Positions 7,728 to 16,667 of a stretch of DNA of 64,000 bases are shown here, piece after piece. The DNA is from Bacteroidota bacterium. GTDB taxonomy: Bacteria; Bacteroidota; Bacteroidia; Chitinophagales; Chitinophagaceae. How positions within the stretch are numbered: position 1 is the stretch's first letter; each line of letters begins with the position of its first letter. The notes below the pieces were generated by a model that searched no databases, was not told the origin of the DNA, and saw only the letters and a list, made by a program, of their open reading frames with translations. The stretch is from positions 1-64,000 of the forward strand of contig PSRI01000048.1 in the NCBI GenBank assembly GCA_003175935.1, in the 5' to 3' direction. Both the position numbers and the translations under genes were made by a program.

Positions 7728-8966
7728 ATGATGAGGAAACAATTGGTTGTAATTGGTGGTGGAGCTTCTGGATTTTTCTGCGCAGTAAATGCTGCAAGGT
7801 TATGCCCGGAATTAAAAGTTATTATTTTGGAAAAGTCTTCCAAATTGTTGTCGAAAGTAAAAATAAGCGGAGGAGGAAGATGTAATGTAACTTATGCATG
7901 TTTCGAAATTCCATTAATGGCGGGCTCATATCCAAGAGGTGAAAATTTTGTAAAAAAGACTTTCCATAATTTCTTCACGACTGACACAATTAAATGGTTT
8001 GAAGAAAAAGATGTAAGACTCAAGACGGAACCCGATGGAAGGATGTTTCCCGTTTCTAATTCTTCGCAGTCAATAATTGACTGTTTGCTTAAGGAATCAA
8101 GCAGGTTGAATATTGAAATCCGGCTTCAAAGCGAAGTGAATGAAATCCAAAAAACTGAAGAAGGATTTTTACTTCTTATAAATAATTCAGTAAATCTAAA
8201 TGCAGATTTTGTGTGTGTGGCTTCCGGAGGCTATCCCAAAACTAATCAGTTCGAATGGTTGCTCAAAACGGGTCATCATGTTGTAAGTCCGGTCCCATCA
8301 TTATTTTCATTTAATATGCCCGGGAATCCTGTGAGAGAATTGATGGGCGTTGCGGTTGAGAAAGCAACTGTAAAAATTGCGGGTGAGAAATTAAAATCCG
8401 AAGGACCCTTATTGATTACGCATTGGGGCATGAGTGGTCCGGCGATATTGAAATTGAGTGCATGGGCCGCCAGAGAACTGGCATCAAAAAATTATCATTT
8501 TTCCATTATTGTTAACTGGTTGCCACAATTCAATGAACATAGGTTAACAGCAGAATTTAAGAAACTAAGAATTGAGTGGGCGGGATTAAAAATTGGTACT
8601 AAAAACCCATTCAATTTGCCAAGGAGGCTTTGGGAATATTTTTTAGCTCAAACCAGGATTAACCCTGAACAACGGTGGAAGGAAATTTCCTTTGCGCAAC
8701 TTGCCAAACTGGGTGCTGGTATCTGCTCCGGAGAATTTAAGGTTGAAGGTAAAACAACCTATAAAGAAGAATTTGTAACAGCAGGCGGGATCAAACTTTC
8801 TGAAATCAACCACACCACTATGGAAAGTAAGATATTAGCTAACCTGTATTTTGCGGGTGAAGTAATGGATGTTGATGGGATCACAGGGGGATTCAATTTC
8901 CAGCATGCCTGGACAAGTGGCTGGATCGCAGGCAATTCGATTGCTCAAAAAATGAAAGGAGCGTAA
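7728..8966 (+). CDS. NAD(P)/FAD-dependent oxidoreductase, HI0933/BaiN-like
   Basis: Flavoprotein of the HI0933 family (412 residues, typical length). The N-terminal Rossmann FAD-binding motif is VVIGGGASGFFCAVNAA (residues about 7-23), followed by the family hallmark KVKISGGGRCNVTYA. The C-terminal FAD-contact block is YFAGEVMDVDGITGGFNFQHA. Family members include BaiN of gut clostridia (bile-acid dehydroxylation), but most are uncharacterised, so a substrate cannot be assigned. Divergent from the broken acyltransferase with only 33 bp between them. An alternative ATG lies one codon downstream. Confidence 0.9.
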   Translation: MMRKQLVVIGGGASGFFCAVNAARLCPELKVIILEKSSKLLSKVKISGGGRCNVTYACFEIPLMAGSYPRGENFVKKTFHNFFTTDTIKWFEEKDVRLKTEPDGRMFPVSNSSQSIIDCLLKESSRLNIEIRLQSEVNEIQKTEEGFLLLINNSVNLNADFVCVASGGYPKTNQFEWLLKTGHHVVSPVPSLFSFNMPGNPVRELMGVAVEKATVKIAGEKLKSEGPLLITHWGMSGPAILKLSAWAARELASKNYHFSIIVNWLPQFNEHRLTAEFKKLRIEWAGLKIGTKNPFNLPRRLWEYFLAQTRINPEQRWKEISFAQLAKLGAGICSGEFKVEGKTTYKEEFVTAGGIKLSEINHTTMESKILANLYFAGEVMDVDGITGGFNFQHAWTSGWIAGNSIAQKMKGA

Positions 8967-9016
8967 ATCCAACGGGCAATGATTTTCGTATATTCACTAT
9001 TAAGCAGCTCAAAATT

Positions 9017-9565
9017 TTGCCACAAGTACTACCATCACAGGCGGAATTGGTGATTCGTTTGCAAAGACGTGACCAGGAGGCATTCGCAATGTTGTATAGT
9101 AATTACAGCAATGCGCTCCTTGGTATCATTCGAAAAATTGTAAATGATGACCTGGAATTAGCGAAGGATATTTTGCAGGAAGCGATGGTGAAAATATGGA
9201 ATAACGTGAATGGTTATGAATCATCCAAGGGCACTCTTTTTACCTGGATGCTGAATATCTGCAGAAATCTTGCAATTGACCGAACACGTTCCCGCGATTT
9301 TAAGAATCAGTCTAAAAATATTTCATTCAACGATCAGGGAACCGAAGTTGATGAAATGACGGATGAATTTAAAGCGGATACAATCGGGGTAAAGAAACTA
9401 TTGAATGTTTTAAGCCCCGAACAAAAGCAGGTTGTTGATGCGGTGTATATGTTAGGTTACACTCATTCAGAAGCTGCAGCAAGGCTGAAATTACCTGTAG
9501 GTACGGTAAAGACAAGATTAAGGAGTGCCATAATGGAATTAAGAAAATATATTAAATCAAATTAA
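9017..9565 (+). CDS. ECF-type RNA polymerase sigma factor
   Basis: Alternative sigma factor of 182 residues. Region 2 is AFAMLYSNYSNALLGIIRKI followed by DILQEAMVKIWNNV and TLFTWMLNICRNLAIDRTRS (about residues 22-97). Region 4 with its helix-turn-helix is LSPEQKQVVDAVYMLGYTHS and then AAARLKLPVGTVKTRLRSA (about 136-173). I keep the TTG start at 9017 because the nearest internal ATG (MLYSNY) would remove the start of region 2. It is followed four bases later by a membrane anti-sigma gene, the usual sigK/rskA-like pair. The regulon and signal are unknown. Confidence 0.9.
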   Translation: MPQVLPSQAELVIRLQRRDQEAFAMLYSNYSNALLGIIRKIVNDDLELAKDILQEAMVKIWNNVNGYESSKGTLFTWMLNICRNLAIDRTRSRDFKNQSKNISFNDQGTEVDEMTDEFKADTIGVKKLLNVLSPEQKQVVDAVYMLGYTHSEAAARLKLPVGTVKTRLRSAIMELRKYIKSN

Positions 9566-9569
9566 TGGA

Positions 9570-10415
9570 ATGAATGTCCGGGATCTCATATCGTCCGGTA
9601 AATTAGAAGAGTATGTTGCTGGGGTATTGCCTGAGCAGGAGATGAAGGAAATCTCTGCGCTTGCTTTAATCGAACCCGAACTTGCTGAAGAGATCCGACG
9701 CATCGAAACTGCTGTTGTGGAATACTATACGGCGCAAAATGAAAAGATGTCGGAGTTTGAAATGGAGAAAAATGTGGAAGCAATTTTTGCGCGCTCAAAT
9801 TTTATAGCGCAGAAAACTCCGGTAGTTAACCTGGTTGAAAAGAAAAATGTTGTTCGTATTGATCGCTGGCTTGCCGCAGCAGTTATCGCCGGATTGTTAC
9901 TAACTTCTGCAACTGCCATTCTTACCTTAATCCAAAATAACAGGATGAGTAAAGAAATTGCAGATATTAAAGCAAAACAGGAAGCACTAATCTCTGAAAA
10001 TAAAAGTTACCAGGACAGTGCCAATTTATATCAGCAGCGATTTGAGATAGTAAAAGACATTCTTGCAAAAAGAGTTGAGCTCAGCGCGGTGGATAAAAAC
10101 CCTTTTACTCAAACGGCGAACACCATAACAAAACCCGGAAACTTCATCCTTCTGTATTGGCAGCCCAACACAAAAAAGATATTGATGGTTTCGGCAAACC
10201 TTCCAGATCTTTCTCCTGAACAGCAATATCAACTTTGGGGGATGGTAGATGGTAAACCAGTAGACGCGGGTGTTTTTGAATATCGGAATAACCAGGTGTC
10301 GATGGGTTTTCAAAAAGACATTTCAAATGCTAGCGCCTTTGCTGTAACTGTAGAACCTCGCGGCGGAAGCAAAGAACCAACGATCAGCAATTTGTGTATG
10401 ATGGGAAAACTCTAA
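9570..10415 (+). CDS. anti-sigma factor, RskA-like
   Basis: Membrane anti-sigma factor partner of the upstream ECF sigma. It has 281 residues: an N-terminal cytoplasmic anti-sigma/zinc-finger-like segment (LEEYVAGVLPEQEMKEISAL) without an obvious HxxxCxxC motif, one transmembrane helix at about 101-121 (LAAAVIAGLLLTSATAILTL), a coiled-coil linker, and a periplasmic RskA C-terminal domain (GNFILLYWQPNTKKILMV; QQYQLWGMVDGKPVDAGVF). Its start lies 4 bp after the sigma stop, so the pair is stoichiometrically coupled. In the family, regulated proteolysis of the anti-sigma releases the sigma factor. The stop codon abuts a heptamer repeat array. Confidence 0.88.
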   Translation: MNVRDLISSGKLEEYVAGVLPEQEMKEISALALIEPELAEEIRRIETAVVEYYTAQNEKMSEFEMEKNVEAIFARSNFIAQKTPVVNLVEKKNVVRIDRWLAAAVIAGLLLTSATAILTLIQNNRMSKEIADIKAKQEALISENKSYQDSANLYQQRFEIVKDILAKRVELSAVDKNPFTQTANTITKPGNFILLYWQPNTKKILMVSANLPDLSPEQQYQLWGMVDGKPVDAGVFEYRNNQVSMGFQKDISNASAFAVTVEPRGGSKEPTISNLCMMGKL

Positions 10416-10416
10416 A

Positions 10417-10508
10417 CGTTGAATGTTGAAGGTTGAATGTTGAAGGTTTAGTTTAAAGTTTAAGGTTTAATGTCTTGTCTGGGCGCTAGGTACTCAGTAT
10501 TGGGTACC
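10417..10508 (+). repeat. composite heptamer repeat array, copy 2
   Basis: Starts 2 bp after the anti-sigma stop. Consecutive 7-mers keep phase for about 90 bp: GTTGAAT, GTTGAAG, GTTGAAT, GTTGAAG, GTTTAGT, TTAAAGT, TTAAGGT, TTAATGT, CTTGTCT, GGGCGCT, AGGTACT, CAGTATT, GGGTACC. The array passes from a GTTGAAN module into a degraded GTCTGGG/GTACT module, the same order as the array at 41.7 kb. No gene lies between here and 10629. Confidence 0.75.
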
Positions 10509-10628
10509 ATTACGTGAGAAATGGTTGCCAAAATCAGATGGTAGTATTTTGGATCAACAGGGCCGCCTCCATTCGGACGCGGCTCATTTAGTTGAAAAAG
10601 TTTAAATTGGTGGTATTAACTTCCAAAG

Positions 10629-11915
10629 ATGACAACCAGGAGAAACTTCATTACAAAGATTGCTGCTGCAACCGCCAGCGCATCATTCTTAGGAATTACA
10701 AGTCCTGCCTTTGCCCGAGAAGCACAAAAACAATCAGAACGTTTATTAAATTTATCACCCCAGGAGGCGTTGACCGATGATGATTTTTGGGGCTGGGTTA
10801 AAGAATCATTCACTGTTTCACCAAACCTGGTAAATCTAAACAACGGCGGCGTGAGCCCTCAACCCAAAGTGGTGCAGGATGCACATATACGGTATTATCA
10901 ATTTGCAAACGAAATTCCATCATATAGTATGTGGCAAATCCTGGATCAGGGCCGAGAACCTCTTAGGGGAAAACTTGCTGATCTTTCAGGATGTTCACCC
11001 GAAGAAATAGCAATTAATCGCAACTCCACGGAAGGACTTAATTCAATTATTTTCGGACTTAATCTAAAAGCAGGTGATGAAATAGTTCTTACCAAACAGG
11101 ATTATCCTAATATGATAAATGCCTGGAAACAGCGCGAAAAAAGAGATGGAGTTAAACTCGTTTGGTTAAACCTTACGCTTCCGATTGAAAACGAAGATGA
11201 AATTGTAAAGCAATATGTTTCCGCATTTACATCGAAAACCAAAATCGTTCATGTCACACACATGATCAATTGGTGCGGACAAATAATTCCAGCCAAAAAA
11301 ATCGCTACAGAAGCACATAAGAGAGGAATTGATGTTATTTGCGACGGTGCTCATACGTTTGGACATTTAGACTATAAAATCCCGGATCTCGAATGCGATT
11401 ATTTTGCAACTTCCTTACACAAATGGCTCTGTGCTCCATTTGGTAGCGGGATGCTCTATATTAAGAAGGAGAAAATCAAGAATATTTGGGCGCTGCTGTC
11501 CAATACAGAGCCCGACGGTATTGATATCCGCAAATTTGAATCTCTTGGGACCAGATCTTTTGCTTCGGAAATGGCGATTGGAAATGCTGTGGACTTTCAC
11601 ACCATCATTGGCTCCAAAAGAAAAGAAGAGCGTCTCCGATTTTTGAAAGATTATTGGGTAAGTCGTGTTTCAGATCTACCTAAAGTTTCTTTCAATCAAC
11701 CCAAGACTCCCTCTCTATCCTGTGCAATAGCCAATATTTCCATTCAGGGCAAAACAACCCACGATCTTTCGGATTACCTGTTTACCAAACATCGGATACA
11801 TACAGTCGCCATAGATTGGGAAAACATACACGGAGTGAGAATCACACCACATGTTTACACTTCTACAGGTGACCTTGACCGTTTGGTCACCGCAATTCGC
11901 GCTTTTGCTGTTTAA
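10629..11915 (+). CDS. Tat-exported class V aminotransferase-like PLP enzyme
   Basis: Fold-type I PLP enzyme of the class V (cysteine desulfurase / isopenicillin N epimerase-like) group, 428 residues. The N-terminus MTTRRNFITKIAAATASASF has a twin-arginine motif and ends PAFA, so the cofactor-loaded enzyme is probably exported by Tat. PLP residues: D239 and H242 (VICDGAHTFGH) and the Schiff-base lysine K265 in SLHKW. No cysteine-desulfurase active-site Cys loop is evident, so epimerase or C-S/C-N lyase chemistry is equally possible; the substrate is unknown. The stop overlaps the convergent DinB gene by 4 bp. Confidence 0.88.
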   Translation: MTTRRNFITKIAAATASASFLGITSPAFAREAQKQSERLLNLSPQEALTDDDFWGWVKESFTVSPNLVNLNNGGVSPQPKVVQDAHIRYYQFANEIPSYSMWQILDQGREPLRGKLADLSGCSPEEIAINRNSTEGLNSIIFGLNLKAGDEIVLTKQDYPNMINAWKQREKRDGVKLVWLNLTLPIENEDEIVKQYVSAFTSKTKIVHVTHMINWCGQIIPAKKIATEAHKRGIDVICDGAHTFGHLDYKIPDLECDYFATSLHKWLCAPFGSGMLYIKKEKIKNIWALLSNTEPDGIDIRKFESLGTRSFASEMAIGNAVDFHTIIGSKRKEERLRFLKDYWVSRVSDLPKVSFNQPKTPSLSCAIANISIQGKTTHDLSDYLFTKHRIHTVAIDWENIHGVRITPHVYTSTGDLDRLVTAIRAFAV

Positions 11916-12364
11916 GTTCCTGAAGCGCTTAATCTTCGATGATAGTTGATTTGCCCCAGGTGATAATTTAGATGAGCCAATAAATATATCAGAAAATATT
12001 CTGTGGTCATTGGTTCACCGAATACCTGAATCGGATAATCTTTTTGCAAATCATTTCTTGAAAGCTGCTCCAGGGTATCGATCACTACGGATCTTGTGGA
12101 AGCGATTTCTTCGAGAAGTTTATGTCTGGGAATATTTTTCAATTTGAATTCTGCATCACGATTCCTTACATAACCAGATTCGCTTAATATCGCACCAAGG
12201 AAATGTTGAAGATTTCCCACCAGGTGCAGGCATAAATTACCGCCGCTGTTATTTATTCCGTCCTTTACGATCCAAAGCTGCTCTTCAGTCCCATAAAGTG
12301 AAATTTCTTCTTTCAATTTATCGAGATCTTTTTCAAAGAGCGGGATCAGATGCTGTGTAACCAT
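11912..12364 (-). CDS. DinB-like (DUF1572) metal-binding protein
   Basis: Four-helix-bundle protein of the DinB/YfiT superfamily, 150 residues. Candidate metal-ligand histidines are in LCLHLVGNLQHFLG (about 45-58) and in the C-terminal LAHLNYHLGQINYHRR, the usual three-histidine arrangement. Members are often thiol-dependent (bacillithiol or mycothiol) transferases or uncharacterised; the presence of a YpdA-type reductase elsewhere in the window fits a bacillithiol user (inference). Convergent with the PLP enzyme and overlapping its stop by 4 bp. Confidence 0.82.
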   Translation of the reverse strand: MVTQHLIPLFEKDLDKLKEEISLYGTEEQLWIVKDGINNSGGNLCLHLVGNLQHFLGAILSESGYVRNRDAEFKLKNIPRHKLLEEIASTRSVVIDTLEQLSRNDLQKDYPIQVFGEPMTTEYFLIYLLAHLNYHLGQINYHRRLSASGT

Positions 12365-12407
12365 ATCGCTATATTGTGATTTAAGAAATTGGTGTTAATG
12401 ATAGATA

Positions 12408-12983
12408 TTAATGAATTGCTTTGAGTATCAGATCCGGCCCTTTTTTGTTTCCTTCTACTTTAAGGATGATAGGGTAGTCTTTATTATTCAGGATCCAGAA
12501 TTTCGTTGCGGCGCTATCGCTTTCCACATAAACAAAATCAAGTTTCGATTTATTATCCAGCGAAAATTCACTTCCGGCAGGTACGTCTTTAAGTGTCCAG
12601 GATTGTCCATCATACTGCGCCTTTTTATTTTGTATGAGATCTTTTAAGAATGACCTCGAAAAGACAGCAGTCGTTTGGTCAGAGCCTAATTTTTTTTCTT
12701 CTCCTGCCGGAGGAGTTTCCCAGTTAGTTGAACTCGCACTCTCCAATCCTTCCTTACTGTTAATAAATTTTCCATACACATCTCCAGCTTCGAAATCAAA
12801 TCCAAGTCCGCCTTCGGCCGGAAGAAAAATTTTCATAGTTAGTGGAACCAATTGTCCATTTACGTTTACTTCATAATCCAAAACAGTACCTGTTTTAACG
12901 GCCAAAACTGTGCTTGGACTCGTTTGTGCAAATAGTGCAGATCCTGTCAGCATGAGAAATCCCATCCATAATAATCTCTTCAT
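12408..12983 (-). CDS. secreted hypothetical protein
   Basis: Protein of 191 residues with a clear signal peptide (MKRLLWMGFLMLTGSALFAQ, cleavage after AFA or FAQ), so it is periplasmic or secreted. The mature part is beta-rich and soluble (VLDYEVNVNGQLVPLTMKIF; FVYVESDSAATKFWILN) and has no cysteine and no recognisable catalytic motif. It reads like the small Bacteroidota proteins annotated only as hypothetical. It lies upstream of and in the same direction as the DinB gene (43 bp gap), so cotranscription is possible. Confidence 0.75.
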   Translation of the reverse strand: MKRLLWMGFLMLTGSALFAQTSPSTVLAVKTGTVLDYEVNVNGQLVPLTMKIFLPAEGGLGFDFEAGDVYGKFINSKEGLESASSTNWETPPAGEEKKLGSDQTTAVFSRSFLKDLIQNKKAQYDGQSWTLKDVPAGSEFSLDNKSKLDFVYVESDSAATKFWILNNKDYPIILKVEGNKKGPDLILKAIH

Positions 12984-13128
12984 TTTCTATTTTTTGAGCC
13001 AAAAGATAAGGGAAATTTGCTATTCGGGCGGAGAATTTTTTTGGACGGAGGATAAATAACCTTTTGATAAAGAGCAATTTGCGGGTTAATTTTACTACTT
13101 AGTGATTGCAAAAAATGCGTTCTATTCC

Positions 13129-13159
13129 TTGTCAGTTCTGGCTTTTACCCTTAACTTTG
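13129..13159 (+). promoter_or_regulatory. Bacteroidota-type promoter of rpsA
   Basis: TTG at 13129-13131 is followed after 20 bp by TAACTTTG (13152-13159), an exact match to the -7 consensus TAnnTTTG. It implies transcription from about 13165 and a ~25 nt leader before the rpsA ATG at 13192. Confidence 0.75.
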
Positions 13160-13191
13160 CACTCCCTATTTTAAAAATTAGGTATTCAATT

Positions 13192-15078
13192 ATGTCAGAA
13201 AATCAAATTGTTAACTCAAACGCTGATGTACAGGAGGCGACCGCCACAGCGGCACCTGCAGCGACAACAAATGTACCTGTGCAAACTGCTCACGACGATT
13301 TTGATTGGAGCATTGACAAAAGAAATGTTTCGTCTTATACAAAGGACGAAAAAGTAAAGTATGACGCTGTTTACGACAGCACTTTTAAGACCGTTAATGA
13401 TAATGAAATGGTTGAAGGTGTTGTAGTGGGTTTGACAAAGACCGATGTAGTCGTAAATATCGGGTTTAAAAGCGATGGTCTGGTTTCACTCAATGAGTTT
13501 CGCGACATTCCCAACTTAAAAGTTGGCGATTCCGTGGAAGTTATGGTTGTTGAAAAAGAAGATCGCGAAGGACATCTTCACCTGAGCCGTAAAGTTGCTA
13601 GAATTACTCGCGCATGGGAAAGAATTGTTGAAGTTCACAAAACCGGCGAAGTAGTAACGGGTACGGTTACCAGCAAAACAAAAGGTGGATTGATTGTAGA
13701 TGTATTCGGAATGGAAACCTTCCTTCCCGGATCACAAATTGACGTGAAGCCTGTTACTGACTACGATCAGTTTGTTGGAAAGACTATGGAATTCAAAGTA
13801 GTTAAGATTAATGAGGCTATTAAGAACGCCGTGGTTTCACATAAGGCCCTTATCGAAAGCGATATCGAAGCACAACGTGCAGAGATTATGAGCAAACTCG
13901 AAAAAGGTCAGGTTCTTGAAGGAACTATCAAAAACATCACAGATTTCGGTGCTTTCCTTGACCTCGGTGGTCTCGACGGATTGTTATACATCACCGACAT
14001 CAGTTGGGGTCGTATCAGCCATCCTAGTGAAGTGCTGAAACTTGACCAGAAACTGAATGTGGTTGTTCTTGATTTTGATGACGAGAAGAAGAGAATCAGC
14101 CTCGGTTTGAAACAATTAACGCCTCACCCCTGGGATACATTACCTGAATGGGTAGCCGAAGGAAAGATTGTTAAAGGCAAGGTTGTAAATATTGAAGATT
14201 ACGGCGCATTCCTTGAAATCCTTCCTGGTGTTGAAGGTCTGGTTCACGTTAGTGAAATTACATGGGCCAACACTCCAATTAACGCGAAAGAGTTCTTCAA
14301 ACTCGGTGACGAGCATGAAGCTAAGATCGTAACGCTTGATAAAGATTCTCGCAAGATGAGTCTTTCTATTAAACAACTTTCTCCTGATCCCTGGAACGAG
14401 ATCGAAACTAAATACCCTGTTGAAAGCCGTCACAAAGGACTGGTAAAAAATATCACTCCTTATGGTGTTTTCGTTGAACTCGAGCCCGGTATTGGTGGAA
14501 TGATTCATATCAGTGATCTCAGTTGGTTGAAGCGATTTAATCACCCAAGCGAATACACTAAGGTTGGAAGTGATATCCAGGTGGTAATTCTTGGTATTGA
14601 TAAGGAAAACCGCAAACTTCAGTTGGGCCATAAACAATTGGAAGAAGATCCCTGGAATACATTGCAGGATACCTTCGCTGTTGGAACTATACATGATGGC
14701 ACAATCATCAGAAAAGATGACAAAGGTGCAATTGTGCAACTTCCTTACGGTTTAGAAGGATTCGCTCCTAACCGTCATCTGTTGAAAGAAGACGGCAAGA
14801 GCCTTGGTGCAGATGAAGCTTCACAATTCATGGTTATTGAGTTCGATCGCAATGAAAAGAGAATCGTGCTCAGCCACACCCGCATCTGGGAACAAGCTAA
14901 AGCTGAAGAAAAAGAAGCAGTGAACAAAGAAAGAAAGGCTGAAGCTGTTAAAACCAAGAAAGCCGTTAAAGATATCCAGGGCAAAGTTGAAAAAACTACT
15001 CTCGGTGATCTCGGGGTTCTTGCAGAATTGAAGAAGAAGATGGAAAAAGGTGGAGACGAAGAAAAGAAAGCTGAATAA
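13192..15078 (+). CDS. rpsA: 30S ribosomal protein S1
   Basis: mRNA-binding ribosomal protein with six S1 (OB-fold) repeats in 628 residues. I recognise them at MVEGVVVGLTKTDVVVNIGF, VVTGTVTSKTKGGLIVDVFG, VLEGTIKNITDFGAFLDLGG, IVKGKVVNIEDYGAFLEI, HKGLVKNITPYGVFVELEPG and IHDGTIIRKDDKGAIVQLPY. The start is the ATG at 13192 (MSENQIVNSNAD); the frame is open upstream to 13102 but that part contains the promoter. The acidic/alanine-rich N-terminus and the lysine/glutamate-rich C-terminus are typical of Bacteroidota S1. An efficient terminator follows. Where SD motifs are weak, as here, S1 likely matters much for initiation. Confidence 0.95.
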   Translation: MSENQIVNSNADVQEATATAAPAATTNVPVQTAHDDFDWSIDKRNVSSYTKDEKVKYDAVYDSTFKTVNDNEMVEGVVVGLTKTDVVVNIGFKSDGLVSLNEFRDIPNLKVGDSVEVMVVEKEDREGHLHLSRKVARITRAWERIVEVHKTGEVVTGTVTSKTKGGLIVDVFGMETFLPGSQIDVKPVTDYDQFVGKTMEFKVVKINEAIKNAVVSHKALIESDIEAQRAEIMSKLEKGQVLEGTIKNITDFGAFLDLGGLDGLLYITDISWGRISHPSEVLKLDQKLNVVVLDFDDEKKRISLGLKQLTPHPWDTLPEWVAEGKIVKGKVVNIEDYGAFLEILPGVEGLVHVSEITWANTPINAKEFFKLGDEHEAKIVTLDKDSRKMSLSIKQLSPDPWNEIETKYPVESRHKGLVKNITPYGVFVELEPGIGGMIHISDLSWLKRFNHPSEYTKVGSDIQVVILGIDKENRKLQLGHKQLEEDPWNTLQDTFAVGTIHDGTIIRKDDKGAIVQLPYGLEGFAPNRHLLKEDGKSLGADEASQFMVIEFDRNEKRIVLSHTRIWEQAKAEEKEAVNKERKAEAVKTKKAVKDIQGKVEKTTLGDLGVLAELKKKMEKGGDEEKKAE

Positions 15079-15098
15079 TTATTTCAGATATTAATTAG

Positions 15099-15127
15099 AG
15101 GTCCGGTTAATCTACCGGACCTTTTTT
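15099..15127 (+). terminator. intrinsic terminator of rpsA
   Basis: AGGTCCGGT (15099-15107) pairs with ACCGGACCT (15114-15122) around a 6-base loop, followed by a T run to 15127. It sits between the convergent rpsA and HAD genes. Confidence 0.85.
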
Positions 15128-15130
15128 ATT

Positions 15131-15793
15131 TTATCGCGATAATAAAGAAAGTTTTTGTTCATTGAAATCTATTAGGCTGCTGAGCTTGATATCAGCGGCG
15201 TCCCAACGGGATTCATGAATTTGCTGGGGTGCAGGGACTACAACGCATTTCATGCGCGCGGCTTTTGCAGCAATCATGCCGTTGAAGGAATCTTCGAAAC
15301 ATATGCACTGTGTGGGAGGAGTTTTTAGTAAAAGGGCACAATTCAAATACACTTGCGGATGTGGCTTGCCGTAAGTGAGATGCTGTGCCGAAGTAATTTC
15401 ACTTATTAAATTCGCGAGGTTGAGTTTTGCCACAACCACGTCTACAAGCGTGAGCGGAGAAGATGTAGCGAGGCCAATTTTAAATTTCCTCTGCGAGAAA
15501 AATTCAAAAATTTCCTTTACCCCAGGCATTCCTTCACCTCTTTGAGAAACCTTTTCGATTACTTTATTTGTGATTAGTTCTTCAGCCTCTTCAAGGTTTT
15601 CCAATTTCACTTTGAAAAAACCAAACCACCAGGCAAGAAATTCCTTTGTCCTTAGCCCGGTGGTTGTAATATGTTGCTCATATGTAAGATTAATTCCGTA
15701 TTCACTTAGAATCTCATTTGCTGCTTCCTGCCACAGAGGTTCGGAATCTATGAGTAAGCCGTCCATATCGAAAATGACCGTATCAGGTTTCAT
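15131..15793 (-). CDS. HAD-superfamily sugar phosphatase / beta-phosphoglucomutase-like
   Basis: HAD hydrolase of 220 residues, closest in pattern to the YniC/HxpB (hexitol, 2-deoxyglucose-6-phosphate) phosphatases. Motif I is FDMDGLLIDSEPLW (nucleophile D9, acid D11), motif II ATSS (about 109-112), motif III lysine in GKPHPQVYL and motif IV FEDSFNGMIAA. The helical cap sits between motifs I and II. The minus strand shows CATATTTG four bases before the ATG, one mismatch from the -7 consensus, so the mRNA may be leaderless. The exact substrate cannot be told from sequence. Confidence 0.9.
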   Translation of the reverse strand: MKPDTVIFDMDGLLIDSEPLWQEAANEILSEYGINLTYEQHITTTGLRTKEFLAWWFGFFKVKLENLEEAEELITNKVIEKVSQRGEGMPGVKEIFEFFSQRKFKIGLATSSPLTLVDVVVAKLNLANLISEITSAQHLTYGKPHPQVYLNCALLLKTPPTQCICFEDSFNGMIAAKAARMKCVVVPAPQQIHESRWDAADIKLSSLIDFNEQKLSLLSR

Positions 15794-15808
15794 TTTACAA
15801 ATATGAAA

Positions 15809-16543
15809 CTATTTGAGAGCAAATACTGCCCTTACTTCAAACCTGAGTTTTATTTTTTGAAAGTCTACCTGGCCGCCTTCATCAGACGGGTCGCTTTCAT
15901 TTGCTGTTGCCTTCTTATACATAATAGTGTTTGCATACATTGGCTGTGGATAAATTTCGGATTCCACAGGTTCTTCGATAGTGACCGCTTCCCCTGACTT
16001 TTCGCCAATCGATTCAGCAAGGTAAGTTGCCTTATCTTTCGCGGCTTTGATTGCCTGAATTTTTAATGCCTTTCTGTAATCTGATATTTTGCTGTGAGAA
16101 GTTTTTACTATGGTGAAATTCTGAGTGGCTTCATCATCAAGCAATTTTACAAGATCGTCCATTTTAGAAACACTATTGAATTTGATTTGATAAGTGATGC
16201 TTGCTATCAAATCCGGATTCTTTTTCTTCTTATAAATCAACCAGTAGTTTCTGTCATATCCGTTATAAGATGCTACGCTGATTGCGGAGTCTGGAAGTCC
16301 GATTGTTTTACAGGCGACCAGGAAATTTTTTTTGATGGTTTCAAGATCAATTTTTCCTGATCCCTTCTTTTCGTATTCTCTTAAATCTACCTGAACATAA
16401 ATTTCATCCGGAATAATTTCAAGTTCGGCACTACCACTCACTGAAATTGTTTTTGGATATGGATTTACCTGTGTGTTTTGAGCTTTTACTGTTGCTGTTT
16501 GAATTATGCCTGTCAAAACCAAAGCTGCTAAAATTTTTTTCAT
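15809..16543 (-). CDS. SIMPL domain (DUF541) periplasmic protein
   Basis: Member of the SIMPL/DUF541 family (244 residues), exported proteins of poorly known role, some linked to oxidative-stress tolerance. I start at 16543 (MKKILAALVLTGIIQTATVKAQ), a good signal peptide; the frame is open further upstream to 16720 but that part is not protein-like. The family core is ISVSGSAELEIIPDEIYVQV (mature N-terminus), then YRKALKIQAIKAAKDKATYL (about 147-166), and it ends FEVRAVFALK. It lies 15 bp upstream of the HAD gene in the same direction. Confidence 0.88.
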   Translation of the reverse strand: MKKILAALVLTGIIQTATVKAQNTQVNPYPKTISVSGSAELEIIPDEIYVQVDLREYEKKGSGKIDLETIKKNFLVACKTIGLPDSAISVASYNGYDRNYWLIYKKKKNPDLIASITYQIKFNSVSKMDDLVKLLDDEATQNFTIVKTSHSKISDYRKALKIQAIKAAKDKATYLAESIGEKSGEAVTIEEPVESEIYPQPMYANTIMYKKATANESDPSDEGGQVDFQKIKLRFEVRAVFALK

Positions 16544-16667
16544 AGTCTTTTTTTTGATGGATGACGGATGCTTAGCTATTACACAGGAGAATGATTCTTC
16601 GAATTGATTGTTAACATTTAATTTGCAAATTCTTATATTGCACACGGCAGACTGTAACAATATTTCC

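Noticed and set aside
13102-13191. Longer rpsA starting at 13102
   Set aside because: The extra 30 codons contain the exact -7 box TAACTTTG and are unlike S1 N-termini.
14140-14739. 199-codon open frame on the minus strand inside rpsA
   Set aside because: It is antisense to a certain ribosomal protein gene, has no family features and is a by-product of the codon bias of rpsA.
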